Assembly (NCBI GenBank): GCA_964652155.1
Contig: CAZZBK010000012.1
Location: forward strand, 1-64,000
Direction: 5' to 3'
Source: CAZZBK01 sp964652155
Lineage (GTDB): Bacteria; Planctomycetota; Planctomycetia; Pirellulales; PNKZ01
DNA: 64,000 nucleotides
Positions 34,369-42,988 of the stretch are shown here, piece by piece (the stretch's first letter is position 1; each line of letters starts with the position of its first letter). A program made the position numbers and the translations under genes. The notes under the pieces were generated by a model, which made no database searches, was not told the origin of the DNA, and saw only the letters and a list, made by a program, of their open reading frames with translations.

Positions 34369-35862
34369 GAGCAGTTCGCGCCGCAGTCGCCCGTCGCCAG
34401 CGACCGGATACGGTCGCCCAAGGCGGTCGTGTACGAGTGTGTGCGGGTCGATCCCCAGCAGGTGCAGCGTCGTGGCCAGGATGTCCTTCGGTGAGACGGG
34501 CGTGTCGGCCACGTCGCCACCGCGAGCGTCGCTCCGCCCGACCACTCGCCCCCGGGCGACACCGCCTCCGGCACAGACGGCCGAGTACACGCGCGACCAA
34601 TGATGACGACCGGCGCCTTTGGGTTTCGAGTCGATCTGCGGTGTGCGGCCATGCTCGCTGAGGCACAGCACGAGCGTCTCGTCGAGCAGGCCCCGTTCAT
34701 CGAGATCGGTGAGCAAAGCCGAGTACGCCTCGTCGAACACCGGCAGCAAGTATTGCTTGAGTCGAGGGAAATGATTGGCGTGCGTATCCCAGCACGAACC
34801 GCCAAACGGCTCGAACGGGTCCCAGAAGACCGAGACGAATTTGCTCCCCGCCTCGACCAAACGCCGCGCCGTGAGACAGGACTGCCCAAAGAGCGTCATG
34901 CCGTACCGCTCGCGAATTGCCGTACTCTCGCGTTGCACGTCGAGCGCATCGCGCATCTGGCTGGTGGTCACCAGCGACCACGCGAGCTGTCGATATTTGT
35001 CGAATGCGTCGACCCGGGCATCGTCGAGCGCGGCGCGTGCCTGATCGAACCGCGCGATCAGCGAGCGGCGCATACCCAGGCGTTCGAGACTGATATCGGC
35101 AGGTCGTTCGCCCGACGCACTCAGACGGAATCGGCCTGATGGCTCAATGCCAGCGAACGGATCGCGAACGTCGTTGGTCTGGTTGTCGCCCAGCTTGGGA
35201 ACCACTTTGGTCCCTGTCCCATCGAAGTCGGTCCAGACCGGATCGTAGGCCTGCCCCAGGAACGAGGCATACGGCCCCGCGAGTGTCGGCAGCGAACACT
35301 TCGAGCCGAATTGCCACGGGAGGCCGATATTGCGCGGTAGCGAGGCAAGCTTGCCGGCCGCGCGGCGGTCCTCGACATAATCCACGACCGACCCGACAAA
35401 TGGCCAGTGTTCCTGTGCGCGCGGCTTGTCTTCGATGGCGGGCGTGTAGGTGGGCATGCCGGTCAAGGCATAGGCCACACCATGCACAGGATAAGGGTGG
35501 GTCATTGAACGGATGACCGTCGCGCGATCCAGCACCTTGGCCACGCGGGGCAACTGCTCGCAGATGGACAACCCCGGCACGCTCGTGCTCGCGGCCTTCA
35601 TCTCGCCTTGAATCTCGACCGGCGCGTCGGGTTTCGGATCGAACGTCTCGTGCTGCGGAGGGGAGCCGAACAGGAACAGCAAGATACACGCACGCGCCTT
35701 GCCGAACGTGGCGTCGTTGGTCGACGGCGCGGCTTGTGCGCGTTGCAGTTGCCAGAGGTCGCAGGTGTTGAGCCCCAACGCGCCTAATCCGCCGACATGC
35801 AGCAGATCGCGCCGCGAGATGCCGTCACAGAGGATTTTGCGAGACCCCTGGAGCTTGAGCAT
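34360..35862 (-). CDS. DUF1501 protein, second copy
   Basis: A 500-residue protein. AAGGG lies 6 nt before ATG 35862. The N-terminus carries a Tat-like ISRRDLLHVGGLGALGL. Family motifs include CILLFLFGSPPQHETFDPKP, VIRSMTHPYPVHGVAYALTG, SVVDYVEDRRAAGKLASLP, RRLVEAGSKFVSVFWDP, DTHANHFPRLKQYLLP, VLCLSEHGRTPQID and the closing LHLLGIDPHTLVHDRLGRPYPV in two parts. It is clearly distinct from the copy at 29185-30615. No DUF1549/DUF1553 partner is adjacent on this strand. A secreted metallohydrolase gene ends 64 bp upstream. Confidence 0.92.
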   Translation of the reverse strand: MLKLQGSRKILCDGISRRDLLHVGGLGALGLNTCDLWQLQRAQAAPSTNDATFGKARACILLFLFGSPPQHETFDPKPDAPVEIQGEMKAASTSVPGLSICEQLPRVAKVLDRATVIRSMTHPYPVHGVAYALTGMPTYTPAIEDKPRAQEHWPFVGSVVDYVEDRRAAGKLASLPRNIGLPWQFGSKCSLPTLAGPYASFLGQAYDPVWTDFDGTGTKVVPKLGDNQTNDVRDPFAGIEPSGRFRLSASGERPADISLERLGMRRSLIARFDQARAALDDARVDAFDKYRQLAWSLVTTSQMRDALDVQRESTAIRERYGMTLFGQSCLTARRLVEAGSKFVSVFWDPFEPFGGSCWDTHANHFPRLKQYLLPVFDEAYSALLTDLDERGLLDETLVLCLSEHGRTPQIDSKPKGAGRHHWSRVYSAVCAGGGVARGRVVGRSDARGGDVADTPVSPKDILATTLHLLGIDPHTLVHDRLGRPYPVAGDGRLRRELLST

Positions 35863-35926
35863 GCTGGCCCTTGTGGAGGGAAATGAGCGCGTCGCGCGAC
35901 CGGTTTGTGACCACCGCCCGGACACG

Positions 35927-36943
35927 CTACTTGGTCTGGAACGTTCGCTTGTGGTTGGTCGAAGGGACATGCACCGTGTAGCTTTTGCCGCTCGCCTCGA
36001 CCGACAAATGAATATAGCTGGCCGGACAATCTTTGTCAGGATTGGCAATCTGCTCGGGAGCTGTGTTGATCGTTTCGCCATCCGGCCGCTGATTGCGATG
36101 CATCTGATAAATGCTCTGCACCGACGCGAGCGCCTTGAGCGTGCTAAAAGCCTCCGGAGAGCACCCCTTGGTGACGCCATTGTTGAAAATGGCCACGGTC
36201 GGGGCCAGCGTGTTGACCAACACGGGGTTGTTGCTCGCGTCGAGCCCGTGATGGGTCGTTTGATACACGTCAATCTTGCCCACCAGATTCACGGGACACA
36301 CCAGCAGTTTCTCGACATTCCAGGTGAGGTCACCGGCGTCGAAGAAGCGAAAGTCGCCGAAACTCAAGAGCATCACGATGCTATTGGCGTTGTCGGAGTT
36401 GTCGATCGGCTTGGCTACCGCTGCGGCGCAGTTCGGGTTCTCGGCCAAGCTACCGCTGGGGGCGGCAATAATCTTTTGCCGTGCACACAAGCAGCGCATC
36501 GAAAAGGGGGTCGCCGTCTGCTTGAGCGACATCTCATCGCCTGCAGACAACACGACGCGCCGCTCGGCCGCGAACTCAAGATACTCCTTGGCCGGCTTCT
36601 CGCGCTGTCCCTCGAAGTTGCCGTTGTCATAAACCGACTTGATGGGCAACAACTGCGAGAGCGCCGCGGCACCGCCAAAGTGATCGGTGTGGTAATGGGT
36701 CGTGATCAGGTGGTCGATCTGCCGCAGGCCTGCCGTCGCGGCCATCTTGACGATCCGGTCCGGGTCGCGTCGGCCGGGGTTGCCCGAGTCGATCAGAATC
36801 GATTCACCGGCGGGAGACACGATCAGCGTGGCCGCGCCCCCTTCGACGTCGATCCAATAGATATTGAGCAAGCCATCGGCAGCTTGCGCTACGCTGGCGA
36901 AACACGCACAGATGATCCACAACCAGCAGCAAGTCCAACGCAT
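35927..36943 (-). CDS. Secreted metallo-beta-lactamase-fold hydrolase (ComEC C-terminal type)
   Basis: A 338-residue protein with a Sec leader (WLWIICACFASVAQA). The metal site is THYHTDHFGG, with further ligands in FFDAGDLTW and TTHHGLDASNNP. LNIYWIDVEGGAATLIVSP and ILIDSGNPGRRDPDRI match ComEC/Rec2-type beta-lactamase domains. Free-standing exported members may hydrolyse nucleic acid or other phosphoesters. Four Cys (CLCARQ, NPNCAAA, KDCPASY) in the mature part could form disulfides. It lies between LarE and the second DUF1501 on the same strand. Confidence 0.85.
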   Translation of the reverse strand: MRWTCCWLWIICACFASVAQAADGLLNIYWIDVEGGAATLIVSPAGESILIDSGNPGRRDPDRIVKMAATAGLRQIDHLITTHYHTDHFGGAAALSQLLPIKSVYDNGNFEGQREKPAKEYLEFAAERRVVLSAGDEMSLKQTATPFSMRCLCARQKIIAAPSGSLAENPNCAAAVAKPIDNSDNANSIVMLLSFGDFRFFDAGDLTWNVEKLLVCPVNLVGKIDVYQTTHHGLDASNNPVLVNTLAPTVAIFNNGVTKGCSPEAFSTLKALASVQSIYQMHRNQRPDGETINTAPEQIANPDKDCPASYIHLSVEASGKSYTVHVPSTNHKRTFQTK

Positions 36944-37101
36944 TGCGACAGCCTTTCCAATAAAAATGTCAGCTAGACCATGTGAGGTATTGTGAGGCTT
37001 TTAATCATGACAAGCAATGTCTGTCCAAGGAGATCCAGCGAGACCGACACGTTCAGATGCGCGTCGAGCGGCTGCCGGGGAGAAGCGGACTCCGGCGGCG
37101 A

Positions 37102-37947
37102 TTAGAGCCGTTGCTTAACCGCGAGCGGCAGCAGGTCGTTGAGGCTGCCGCTGCGAAAGCCCGCCAGGTCGAGCGTGACGAACTTGAAGCCTAGCGCGCG
37201 GAATGTCCGAATCAACTCGCTTCGCAGCGGTTCATGCGTGAATCGCGGCAGGTCGTCGATCGGGATCTCGACCCGGGCCAGATCACCCCGATGGTAACGC
37301 ACGCGGACCTCACTGACGCCGAGAGCACGCAGATACCGCTCGGCTTGATCGATCATCGCCACGCGCTCGCTCGTGACCTCTTCGCCATAAGCGACGCGAC
37401 TACTCAAACATGGGCTGGCGGGCTTGTCCCAGACGGGCAACTGCCAGTGCTCAGCGAGGGCCCGCACGTCTGGTTTCGTGAATCCGCATTCGAGCAACGG
37501 GCTGCGGACGTGATGCTCGCCGGCCGCAAGCATGCCGGGGCGATAATCTCCCTGGTCGTCAAGGTTCGCGCCGTTGACGATTGTGCTCACACCCAACTCG
37601 GGCAGCAAACGTTCGAGTTGCGTGTACAGTTCAGTTTTGCAATGGTAGCAACGGTCGGGCGCGTTGCGACGATATTCGAGCGTCGCGAACTCGTCGGTTT
37701 CGAGCGTGCGATGCTCGATGCCAATATGGCGGGCATGTTCGATGGCCTGCTGCAATTCACCGCTCGCTAGCGAGGCGCTGGAGCCGGTGACGGCGATGGC
37801 GCGCGAACCAAGAGCCAGGAAAGCGGCCTGGGCAACGAGCGAGCTGTCGACCCCGGCCGACATGGCCACTGCGCAGCTACCGAGGTCCCGCAGGAGCGAG
37901 AGCAGGGCATCGCGTTTGGCCGTAAGCTCAGATGATAATTCGGTCAT
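37102..37947 (-). CDS. larE: ATP-dependent sacrificial sulfur transferase LarE
   Basis: A 281-residue PP-loop ATPase of the LarE family. LarE activates a pyridinium carboxylate with ATP and supplies sulfur from its own Cys while the nickel-pincer cofactor of lactate racemase-type enzymes is made. The PP-loop reads SAGVDSS (residues 30-36), with Ala where Gly is usual. DRCYHCKTELY, GANLDDQGDYRPG and the SPCLSSR segment with the candidate sulfur-donor Cys follow. RYHRGDLARVEIP is the C-terminal domain. An in-frame start at 38103 is unlikely. A TATAAG hexamer at 38018-38023 (minus) could be its -10. LarB, LarC and a LarA-type enzyme are not in the window. Confidence 0.92.
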   Translation of the reverse strand: MTELSSELTAKRDALLSLLRDLGSCAVAMSAGVDSSLVAQAAFLALGSRAIAVTGSSASLASGELQQAIEHARHIGIEHRTLETDEFATLEYRRNAPDRCYHCKTELYTQLERLLPELGVSTIVNGANLDDQGDYRPGMLAAGEHHVRSPLLECGFTKPDVRALAEHWQLPVWDKPASPCLSSRVAYGEEVTSERVAMIDQAERYLRALGVSEVRVRYHRGDLARVEIPIDDLPRFTHEPLRSELIRTFRALGFKFVTLDLAGFRSGSLNDLLPLAVKQRL

Positions 37948-38303
37948 GGGATCGAGGGCGCAAAAAAGAACCCTCCACCGTAATGCCGTGGCGGCGCGGT
38001 TTTCGAGAGCCCGCATCCTTATAAAGTGGGCACCTGGACCTTGGGTTGTGTGATCCGACCCCATGAGTCCACTCCCCAAAGGGAGCGGGAGGCGGCTATA
38101 CACGCGGCCAAAGCCGTAATCGGAACCCCGCGGATTCTCTGTATCGGCTCGACGAAAATAGGCGTCGTCAGCACGAGCATGGCAGAGGATTCATGGCCAT
38201 CGTAGTCAAGCTGCCCGTGGTGGGCAAGACGAGAATCGCGGCGAGCGTTGTAAAGTTGGCCGGGTGCTCTGTTCTGCTCGGCCGGTCTTTGTACGTTTCT
38301 GCA
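37948..38303. other. Intergenic region between larE and the CBS gene
   Basis: 356 bp between two genes on the minus strand. No convincing gene is present in either direction. A minus-strand TATAAG at 38018-38023 may belong to a larE promoter. A weak 5-bp stem (TGCCC/GGGCA, about 38210-38226) has no T tract. Confidence 0.4.
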
Positions 38304-38747
38304 TCAACTCTGAATATAGGCCTTGAGGTAGTAGTTCTCGACCACCACTTCATGCTGATGGGCTTTGACCAGATCGCCGATCGAAATCAACCCAATGAGT
38401 TGATCGCCGTCCATGACCGGCAGATGTCGAATGCGTTGCGAGGTCATGATGTGCATCACGTCGTCGATCGTGTCGTGCGGCGAGCCCACCTGCAAGGCGG
38501 TCGACATGAATGGCTCGACCCGCAGCGCGGCGATGTTGCCCCCGTTGGTGGCGGCCGCCCGCAGCAAATCACGCTCGGTAATAATGCCCACGACTTGCGA
38601 CCCGCCCGACGTGCGTCGTTCGCACACCAGCAACGAGCCGCAATGGTTCTCGTACAGTTTTTCGGCAACGGCGAGTAGTGTGGCGGACGGCTCGATCGTG
38701 TGGACAACCCGTCCCTTCGTTTGCAAAATATCTTGTAGCGTGACCAT
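38304..38747 (-). CDS. CBS-domain pair protein
   Basis: A 147-residue protein made only of two CBS motifs: about residues 8-65 (VVHTIEPSATLLAVAEKLYE, GSLLVCERR, VVGIITERDLLRAA) and 80-135 (VGSPHDTIDDVMHIMTSQRI, RHLPVMDGDQLIGLISIGDLVKA). Such Bateman modules bind adenine nucleotides (AMP, ATP, SAM) and act as energy sensors or partners of other enzymes. A strong GAGGGGGAG ribosome-binding site lies before ATG 38747. It stands alone between two intergenic regions of over 350 bp, so the partner cannot be read from context. Confidence 0.93.
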   Translation of the reverse strand: MVTLQDILQTKGRVVHTIEPSATLLAVAEKLYENHCGSLLVCERRTSGGSQVVGIITERDLLRAAATNGGNIAALRVEPFMSTALQVGSPHDTIDDVMHIMTSQRIRHLPVMDGDQLIGLISIGDLVKAHQHEVVVENYYLKAYIQS

Positions 38748-39105
38748 GCGAACTCCCCCTCAAGCAAATTCAACCTGGATAGCAACCGAGCGGTAAAGCT
38801 TCCTCGAACCCCCTCAACTCTCACGTGCGTCCATCTTCCATCGCGAAACACTGCACCTAGAACGATGGATTCCGTGTCAATCGTCCCATTTCAGACGGAG
38901 TTAAAATCACCGGCGGCTGCCCCTTCCGCCGGCGGATAAACCTTTTTTCGCCCACGGCAGCCCTGACTGCCTGAACATTACCGATTCGTCCGGTGTCGCG
39001 TCAAAGAAATTCTTCGTAAAATGAAGCGAATGCCTCGTGATGTTTTTCACGATGTGCGACTGAACGAATCATTGCTCTCTTGCTGACTGGGTATCGACAC
39101 CGTTT
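38748..39105. other. Divergent intergenic region between the CBS gene and the TPR glycosyltransferase gene
   Basis: 358 bp without a believable gene. A hairpin CCGGCGG (38910-38916) / CCGCCGG (38926-38932) is followed after eight bases by TTTTTT (38941-38946). A second 6-bp hairpin TCGTGA / TCACGA lies at 39035-39052, about 55 nt before the glycosyltransferase ATG. No clear promoter hexamers are seen. Confidence 0.4.
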
Positions 39106-41262
39106 ATGAGTCCGGGAACGACTGTTGCGGATGTCTTGCGCGCCACCGAAGAAGCCGAACAGCGGAACGATTGGTCGCGCGCCGTCGAACTCTGGCAAGC
39201 CCTCGTACAGCATCGTCCACACGATGTCGAATGGGTCTGCCGCTGGGCGACAGCTCATGCCGCGCTCGGAAATCACGCACAATCGCAACAGCTATTGCAG
39301 GGGGCAGTCGAGCGCGCACCGCAACATGCCGGTTTGTGGCTTAACCTGGGCGAGGCGCATCGGTGCCTGCGGCAGTACGAACCGGCGATCGCCTGCTTTC
39401 GGCGCGTCTGTGAACTGGGCGGACACATCCCGGCAGCGCTCAACAATCTGGGCCTGATTGCCCAAGAGCAAGGGAACCACGAGGCCGCGCGGCAATACTA
39501 CGAACAGGCGCTGCTGGCCGGTCCTCAGATCGCCGATGTGCATTACAACCTGGGGCACCTATGCGTGCTGACGGGCGATGAGCATCGGGCCGAGCAGTGT
39601 TTCCGCCGCGCGTTTGAGTTGCGGCCGGGGTTTTTGCCGCCGCGGATCGGCATGGCCGCGCTCACGCTTCGGCAGCGTCGCTATGACGAGTGTGTGTCTT
39701 GGTGCGAGCAAGCATTGGCCATCGCGCCACAATCGGTTGAGGCGCTGGTAAATCTGGGGAGCGCCTGGTTTGAGCTGGGAGATGACGCCCGAGCGCTCGA
39801 GTATCTGGGCCGCGCGATTGCGCTTCATCCACACCATAAAAACGCCCACAATAATCTCGCGGTTCAGGCACTCTTGAGTGGCCGCTACACCGACGCACAG
39901 CGACATTTGCTCACCGCGATCGAACATGGCGGGCAAGACGACGCCGGAGTGCTTACCAATTGGGGCAATCTCAACGTGCTCGTCGGTCAAATTGCCGAGG
40001 CCGACGCTGCGTACCGCCGCGCGGCCCAGGTGCGCAGCGATGACCCGGGCCTGTTGAGCAATGTCTTGTATTGCCAATTGTTTCGCGATGACATCAGCGC
40101 CGCGCAATTGCTCGCCGAGCACGATGCATGGGATGCTCGTTTCGGACACATCAAGAACAGCCAAGTCACCACCGCAGCCGTGGTGGCTCGTTCCTCGCAG
40201 CGTTTGCGGATCGGGTTCGTTTCTCCCGACTTGGGTGAACATCCGGTCGGCTATCTATTGCAGTCCGTGTTGCCCGAGTTGCGGCAGCACGAGCTGGATG
40301 TCTATTGTTATTCGAACCACATTCGCCGCGGACCGATCGCAGATCAACTGCACGGCGCAAGCACTCAATGGCGAGACATTGTCGGCGTCGACGATCGTGC
40401 CGTGGCTGAGCAGATTCGAGGGGACAAGATCGATATTCTATGCGATCTAGCCGGTCACACGGTCGAGAACCGCCTCACACTGTTCGCCGAGCGTCCCGCG
40501 CCGCTGCAAGTGACCTGGCTCGGGTATCCCGCGACGACCGGCTGTCGAGCGATCGACTATTTGATCACCGACGCATATAAAGTTCCACTGGGGCGCGAAG
40601 CGTGGTGCCGAGAGCAGATCGCTCGCTTGCCCTATTTATCCGAAGGGCTCATTACACCTCGAACGGTTGTGCAGTCCGAGCGAGTGGATGACGCATTGCT
40701 GTTGGCGAGCTTTAACAATCCCTCCAAGCTGGCACCGAGTGTGACGGCGGCCTGGGCTGAGATCATGCGGCGCGTGCCCGAGGCTCGGCTGCTGCTCAAG
40801 TATCGAGGCCTCGATGACCCCTGGGCACAGCAGATCATCGCCGCGCGATTCGCCCGGTTGGGCATTGCACGCGAACGATTGCTGTTCGAGGGTTATACAT
40901 CACTCGACTCGATGCTCACTCGACTGAGTTCGGTGGATCTGATGCTCGATTCGTTTCCGTTCTCGGGGGGGCTGACGACCATGTGGGCGTTGTCGGTCGG
41001 CGTGCCGGTCGTGACGATCGAGGGGGACCGCATCGCCGGGCGACAATCGTATGCGATGCTGAAGCATTTGGGGCTCGATGAATTCATCGCACCCGACGCG
41101 CCGGGGTACATCCAGCGCGCTGTCTCACTAGCAAAAGATGAGCCCCGGTGCCGAGCGATGCGGCCAATGATCCGCGAGCGGTATCGGCTCGCACCGGCAG
41201 CGCGGCCAGGTCAACTGGCGGCAGACTTGGCGCAACTGCTTCGCGCGTTGGCCAAGCGATAG
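39106..41262 (+). CDS. TPR O-GlcNAc-transferase-like (GT41/SPINDLY-type) protein
   Basis: A 718-residue protein without a leader. Residues 1-330 are about nine TPRs with canonical spacing (VELWQALVQHRPHDVEWVCR, HIPAALNNLGLIAQEQGNHE, IADVHYNLGHLCVLTGDEHR, VEALVNLGSAWFELGDDARA). Residues about 355-715 are the GT41 catalytic region: RIGFVSPDLGEHPVGYLLQS (matching the FxSxDFxxHP segment of OGT), LAGHTVENRLTLFAERPAP, QVTWLGYPATTG, ASFNNPSKLAPSVTAAWAEI, LLLKYRGLDDP and DSFPFSGGLTTMWALSVGVP. Family members attach GlcNAc or fucose to protein Ser/Thr using UDP- or GDP-sugars. It is convergent with the esterase-HEAT gene (5-bp gap). The targets are unknown. Confidence 0.92.
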   Translation: MSPGTTVADVLRATEEAEQRNDWSRAVELWQALVQHRPHDVEWVCRWATAHAALGNHAQSQQLLQGAVERAPQHAGLWLNLGEAHRCLRQYEPAIACFRRVCELGGHIPAALNNLGLIAQEQGNHEAARQYYEQALLAGPQIADVHYNLGHLCVLTGDEHRAEQCFRRAFELRPGFLPPRIGMAALTLRQRRYDECVSWCEQALAIAPQSVEALVNLGSAWFELGDDARALEYLGRAIALHPHHKNAHNNLAVQALLSGRYTDAQRHLLTAIEHGGQDDAGVLTNWGNLNVLVGQIAEADAAYRRAAQVRSDDPGLLSNVLYCQLFRDDISAAQLLAEHDAWDARFGHIKNSQVTTAAVVARSSQRLRIGFVSPDLGEHPVGYLLQSVLPELRQHELDVYCYSNHIRRGPIADQLHGASTQWRDIVGVDDRAVAEQIRGDKIDILCDLAGHTVENRLTLFAERPAPLQVTWLGYPATTGCRAIDYLITDAYKVPLGREAWCREQIARLPYLSEGLITPRTVVQSERVDDALLLASFNNPSKLAPSVTAAWAEIMRRVPEARLLLKYRGLDDPWAQQIIAARFARLGIARERLLFEGYTSLDSMLTRLSSVDLMLDSFPFSGGLTTMWALSVGVPVVTIEGDRIAGRQSYAMLKHLGLDEFIAPDAPGYIQRAVSLAKDEPRCRAMRPMIRERYRLAPAARPGQLAADLAQLLRALAKR

Positions 41263-41267
41263 TTGTT

Positions 41268-42863
41268 TCAGGGGCTTTTGAGTGCCTCGGGGGACGCGCC
41301 CAAGCGACGGGCGGCGCCGCGCATCTCGCCGAGCGCACGCTCGTTCCGTTCTTTCGCCAACTCGGCAAGCAGCACGGGCAATTGCTGGCGGTCGCCGATC
41401 TGCCCCAACGCCCGCGCCAAGTAGCCCCGCTCATGAGGTTCGGTCGCCTTGGCAAGCGCCTGGGCAATGTTAGGCCCTGCGGCGGCAGCACGTTCGCCGA
41501 GGTACCCCAGCGCGTGAGCCGCTTTCATCCGCGTCAGACTATCTTCGTGGGTGACGTAAGGACGCACGGCGGCAATGCGCGCAGCCGAGTCGGGCTCGAT
41601 CAGCGCCAGGGCTCCCAACGCCACGACACGAGTAACCGAATCGCGGTCGCTGGAGCCGGCGGCTTCGAGCGGAGCGATCATTTGTCGATTCGAGCTGACC
41701 GCCTTGCCGATGCGCCCCAAGGCGCGGGCCGCTGTCTCGCGACACTTTTTTTCCGGGTCGTTTTTTAGTTGCAGGATCAACTGCGCGACGGCACCTTCTG
41801 AGGCGACCCCTTGCGGGCCCAGGACCGTGGCGGCCCATTCGCGGACCTCGGGATCGACGTCCTTGAGCGACGCTTGCAGTTGAGGCATGAGCAGCGGCGC
41901 GACGTCGTTGTGCGGCAGTGAACGGACGGCGATGCGACGCACAGCCGCGTCGGGGCTGTTGAATGCCGCCTCCATTTGTGCGCGTCGCTCATCGAGCGCG
42001 AGCGTCAATTTCTTCTGCAACGCCTGATTGAGCCAGGCGATGAGTTGCTCTTGGTAGTCAGAGCCGAGCTTTTGCCAGCCCCCCATGCCATGCGCTCCGC
42101 TCGGCACATGAATCAGGTCGCAACGATTGCCGGCCGCGCGCATCCACTGCTGAAAAACGGTCGACTGCCGATAGGGGACCTGCGCGTCGGCGTCGCCGTG
42201 AATAAGCAGAAAGGGGGGCAGACCCGCGTGGATATACCGCGCGGGTGAGGCCTCGCGCAGCACGACCCGGGCAGCGTCGTTGAGTTCGGTCAAACCGAGC
42301 AGCGCAACCATCGAGGGGCCCAACTCGCCCCGGTTGTCGACTTGCATTTCCAGGTCGTGTGGCGCGTAAAAGGGGACGACCGCCGCGACCGACGTGTTGC
42401 CTTGACCATGCACGCCTGCCCAGGAGACCAGATGTCCGCCGGCCGACTCACCGATCAGGGCGATGCGGCTGGGATCGACTTTGTATTCTTTGGCATGAGC
42501 GCGGACCCAGCGGATGGCCGTGGCCACATCGTCGGCGCAGGCGGGCCAGCGATGTTGCGGGGCGAGCCGATAGTTGATCGTGAACCAAGCGAAACCGGCC
42601 TTGCTGAGCGGTTCGAACAGGGGCTTGATGTAGCTCTGCTTGTCGCCACGCATGAACCCGCCCCCATGTACCAGGATGCAGGTCATGAACGGCCCTTTGC
42701 CCTCAGGCACGAACGCATCGAGCGTCAGGCTTACATCGCCGACGCGAGCAAATTCGATATCGGTCTTGTGGCCGACAAGCGGCGTAGCCGCGGGATCGGC
42801 CGCTGGCAACATGGTGACAAACAGCGCCCACGCCAATAACGCCAGAATCGATCGTGATTTCAT
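41268..42863 (-). CDS. Secreted carboxylesterase fused to HEAT-like repeats
   Basis: A 531-residue protein with a Sec leader (MKSRSILALLAWALFVTMLPAA). The alpha/beta-hydrolase domain spans about residues 30-295: oxyanion motif HGGGF (66-70), nucleophile Ser140 in GESAGG, acid in HGDAD (222-226) and His258 in PSGAHGMGG. All three catalytic groups are visible. From about 300 to 530 the sequence changes to HEAT-like armadillo helices (AVRRIAVRSLPHNDVAPLLM, VREWAATVLGPQGVASEGAV, CRETAARALGRIGKAVSS, MKAAHALGYLGERAAAAGP, GYLARALGQIGDRQQLPVLL). The repeats probably bind a protein or polymer partner and bring the esterase to it. Confidence 0.9.
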   Translation of the reverse strand: MKSRSILALLAWALFVTMLPAADPAATPLVGHKTDIEFARVGDVSLTLDAFVPEGKGPFMTCILVHGGGFMRGDKQSYIKPLFEPLSKAGFAWFTINYRLAPQHRWPACADDVATAIRWVRAHAKEYKVDPSRIALIGESAGGHLVSWAGVHGQGNTSVAAVVPFYAPHDLEMQVDNRGELGPSMVALLGLTELNDAARVVLREASPARYIHAGLPPFLLIHGDADAQVPYRQSTVFQQWMRAAGNRCDLIHVPSGAHGMGGWQKLGSDYQEQLIAWLNQALQKKLTLALDERRAQMEAAFNSPDAAVRRIAVRSLPHNDVAPLLMPQLQASLKDVDPEVREWAATVLGPQGVASEGAVAQLILQLKNDPEKKCRETAARALGRIGKAVSSNRQMIAPLEAAGSSDRDSVTRVVALGALALIEPDSAARIAAVRPYVTHEDSLTRMKAAHALGYLGERAAAAGPNIAQALAKATEPHERGYLARALGQIGDRQQLPVLLAELAKERNERALGEMRGAARRLGASPEALKSP

Positions 42864-42988
42864 CGCAGTTCTCGAACGTAGAACAGGGGAATGAGCCCGC
42901 CAAAACACATGCGTGGCGCGTGCAAGACGACCAGTGTACGTGACGGTACGCGACAAAGCAAAGCGTGGCGCGATGGCGCAGCGGCGGC

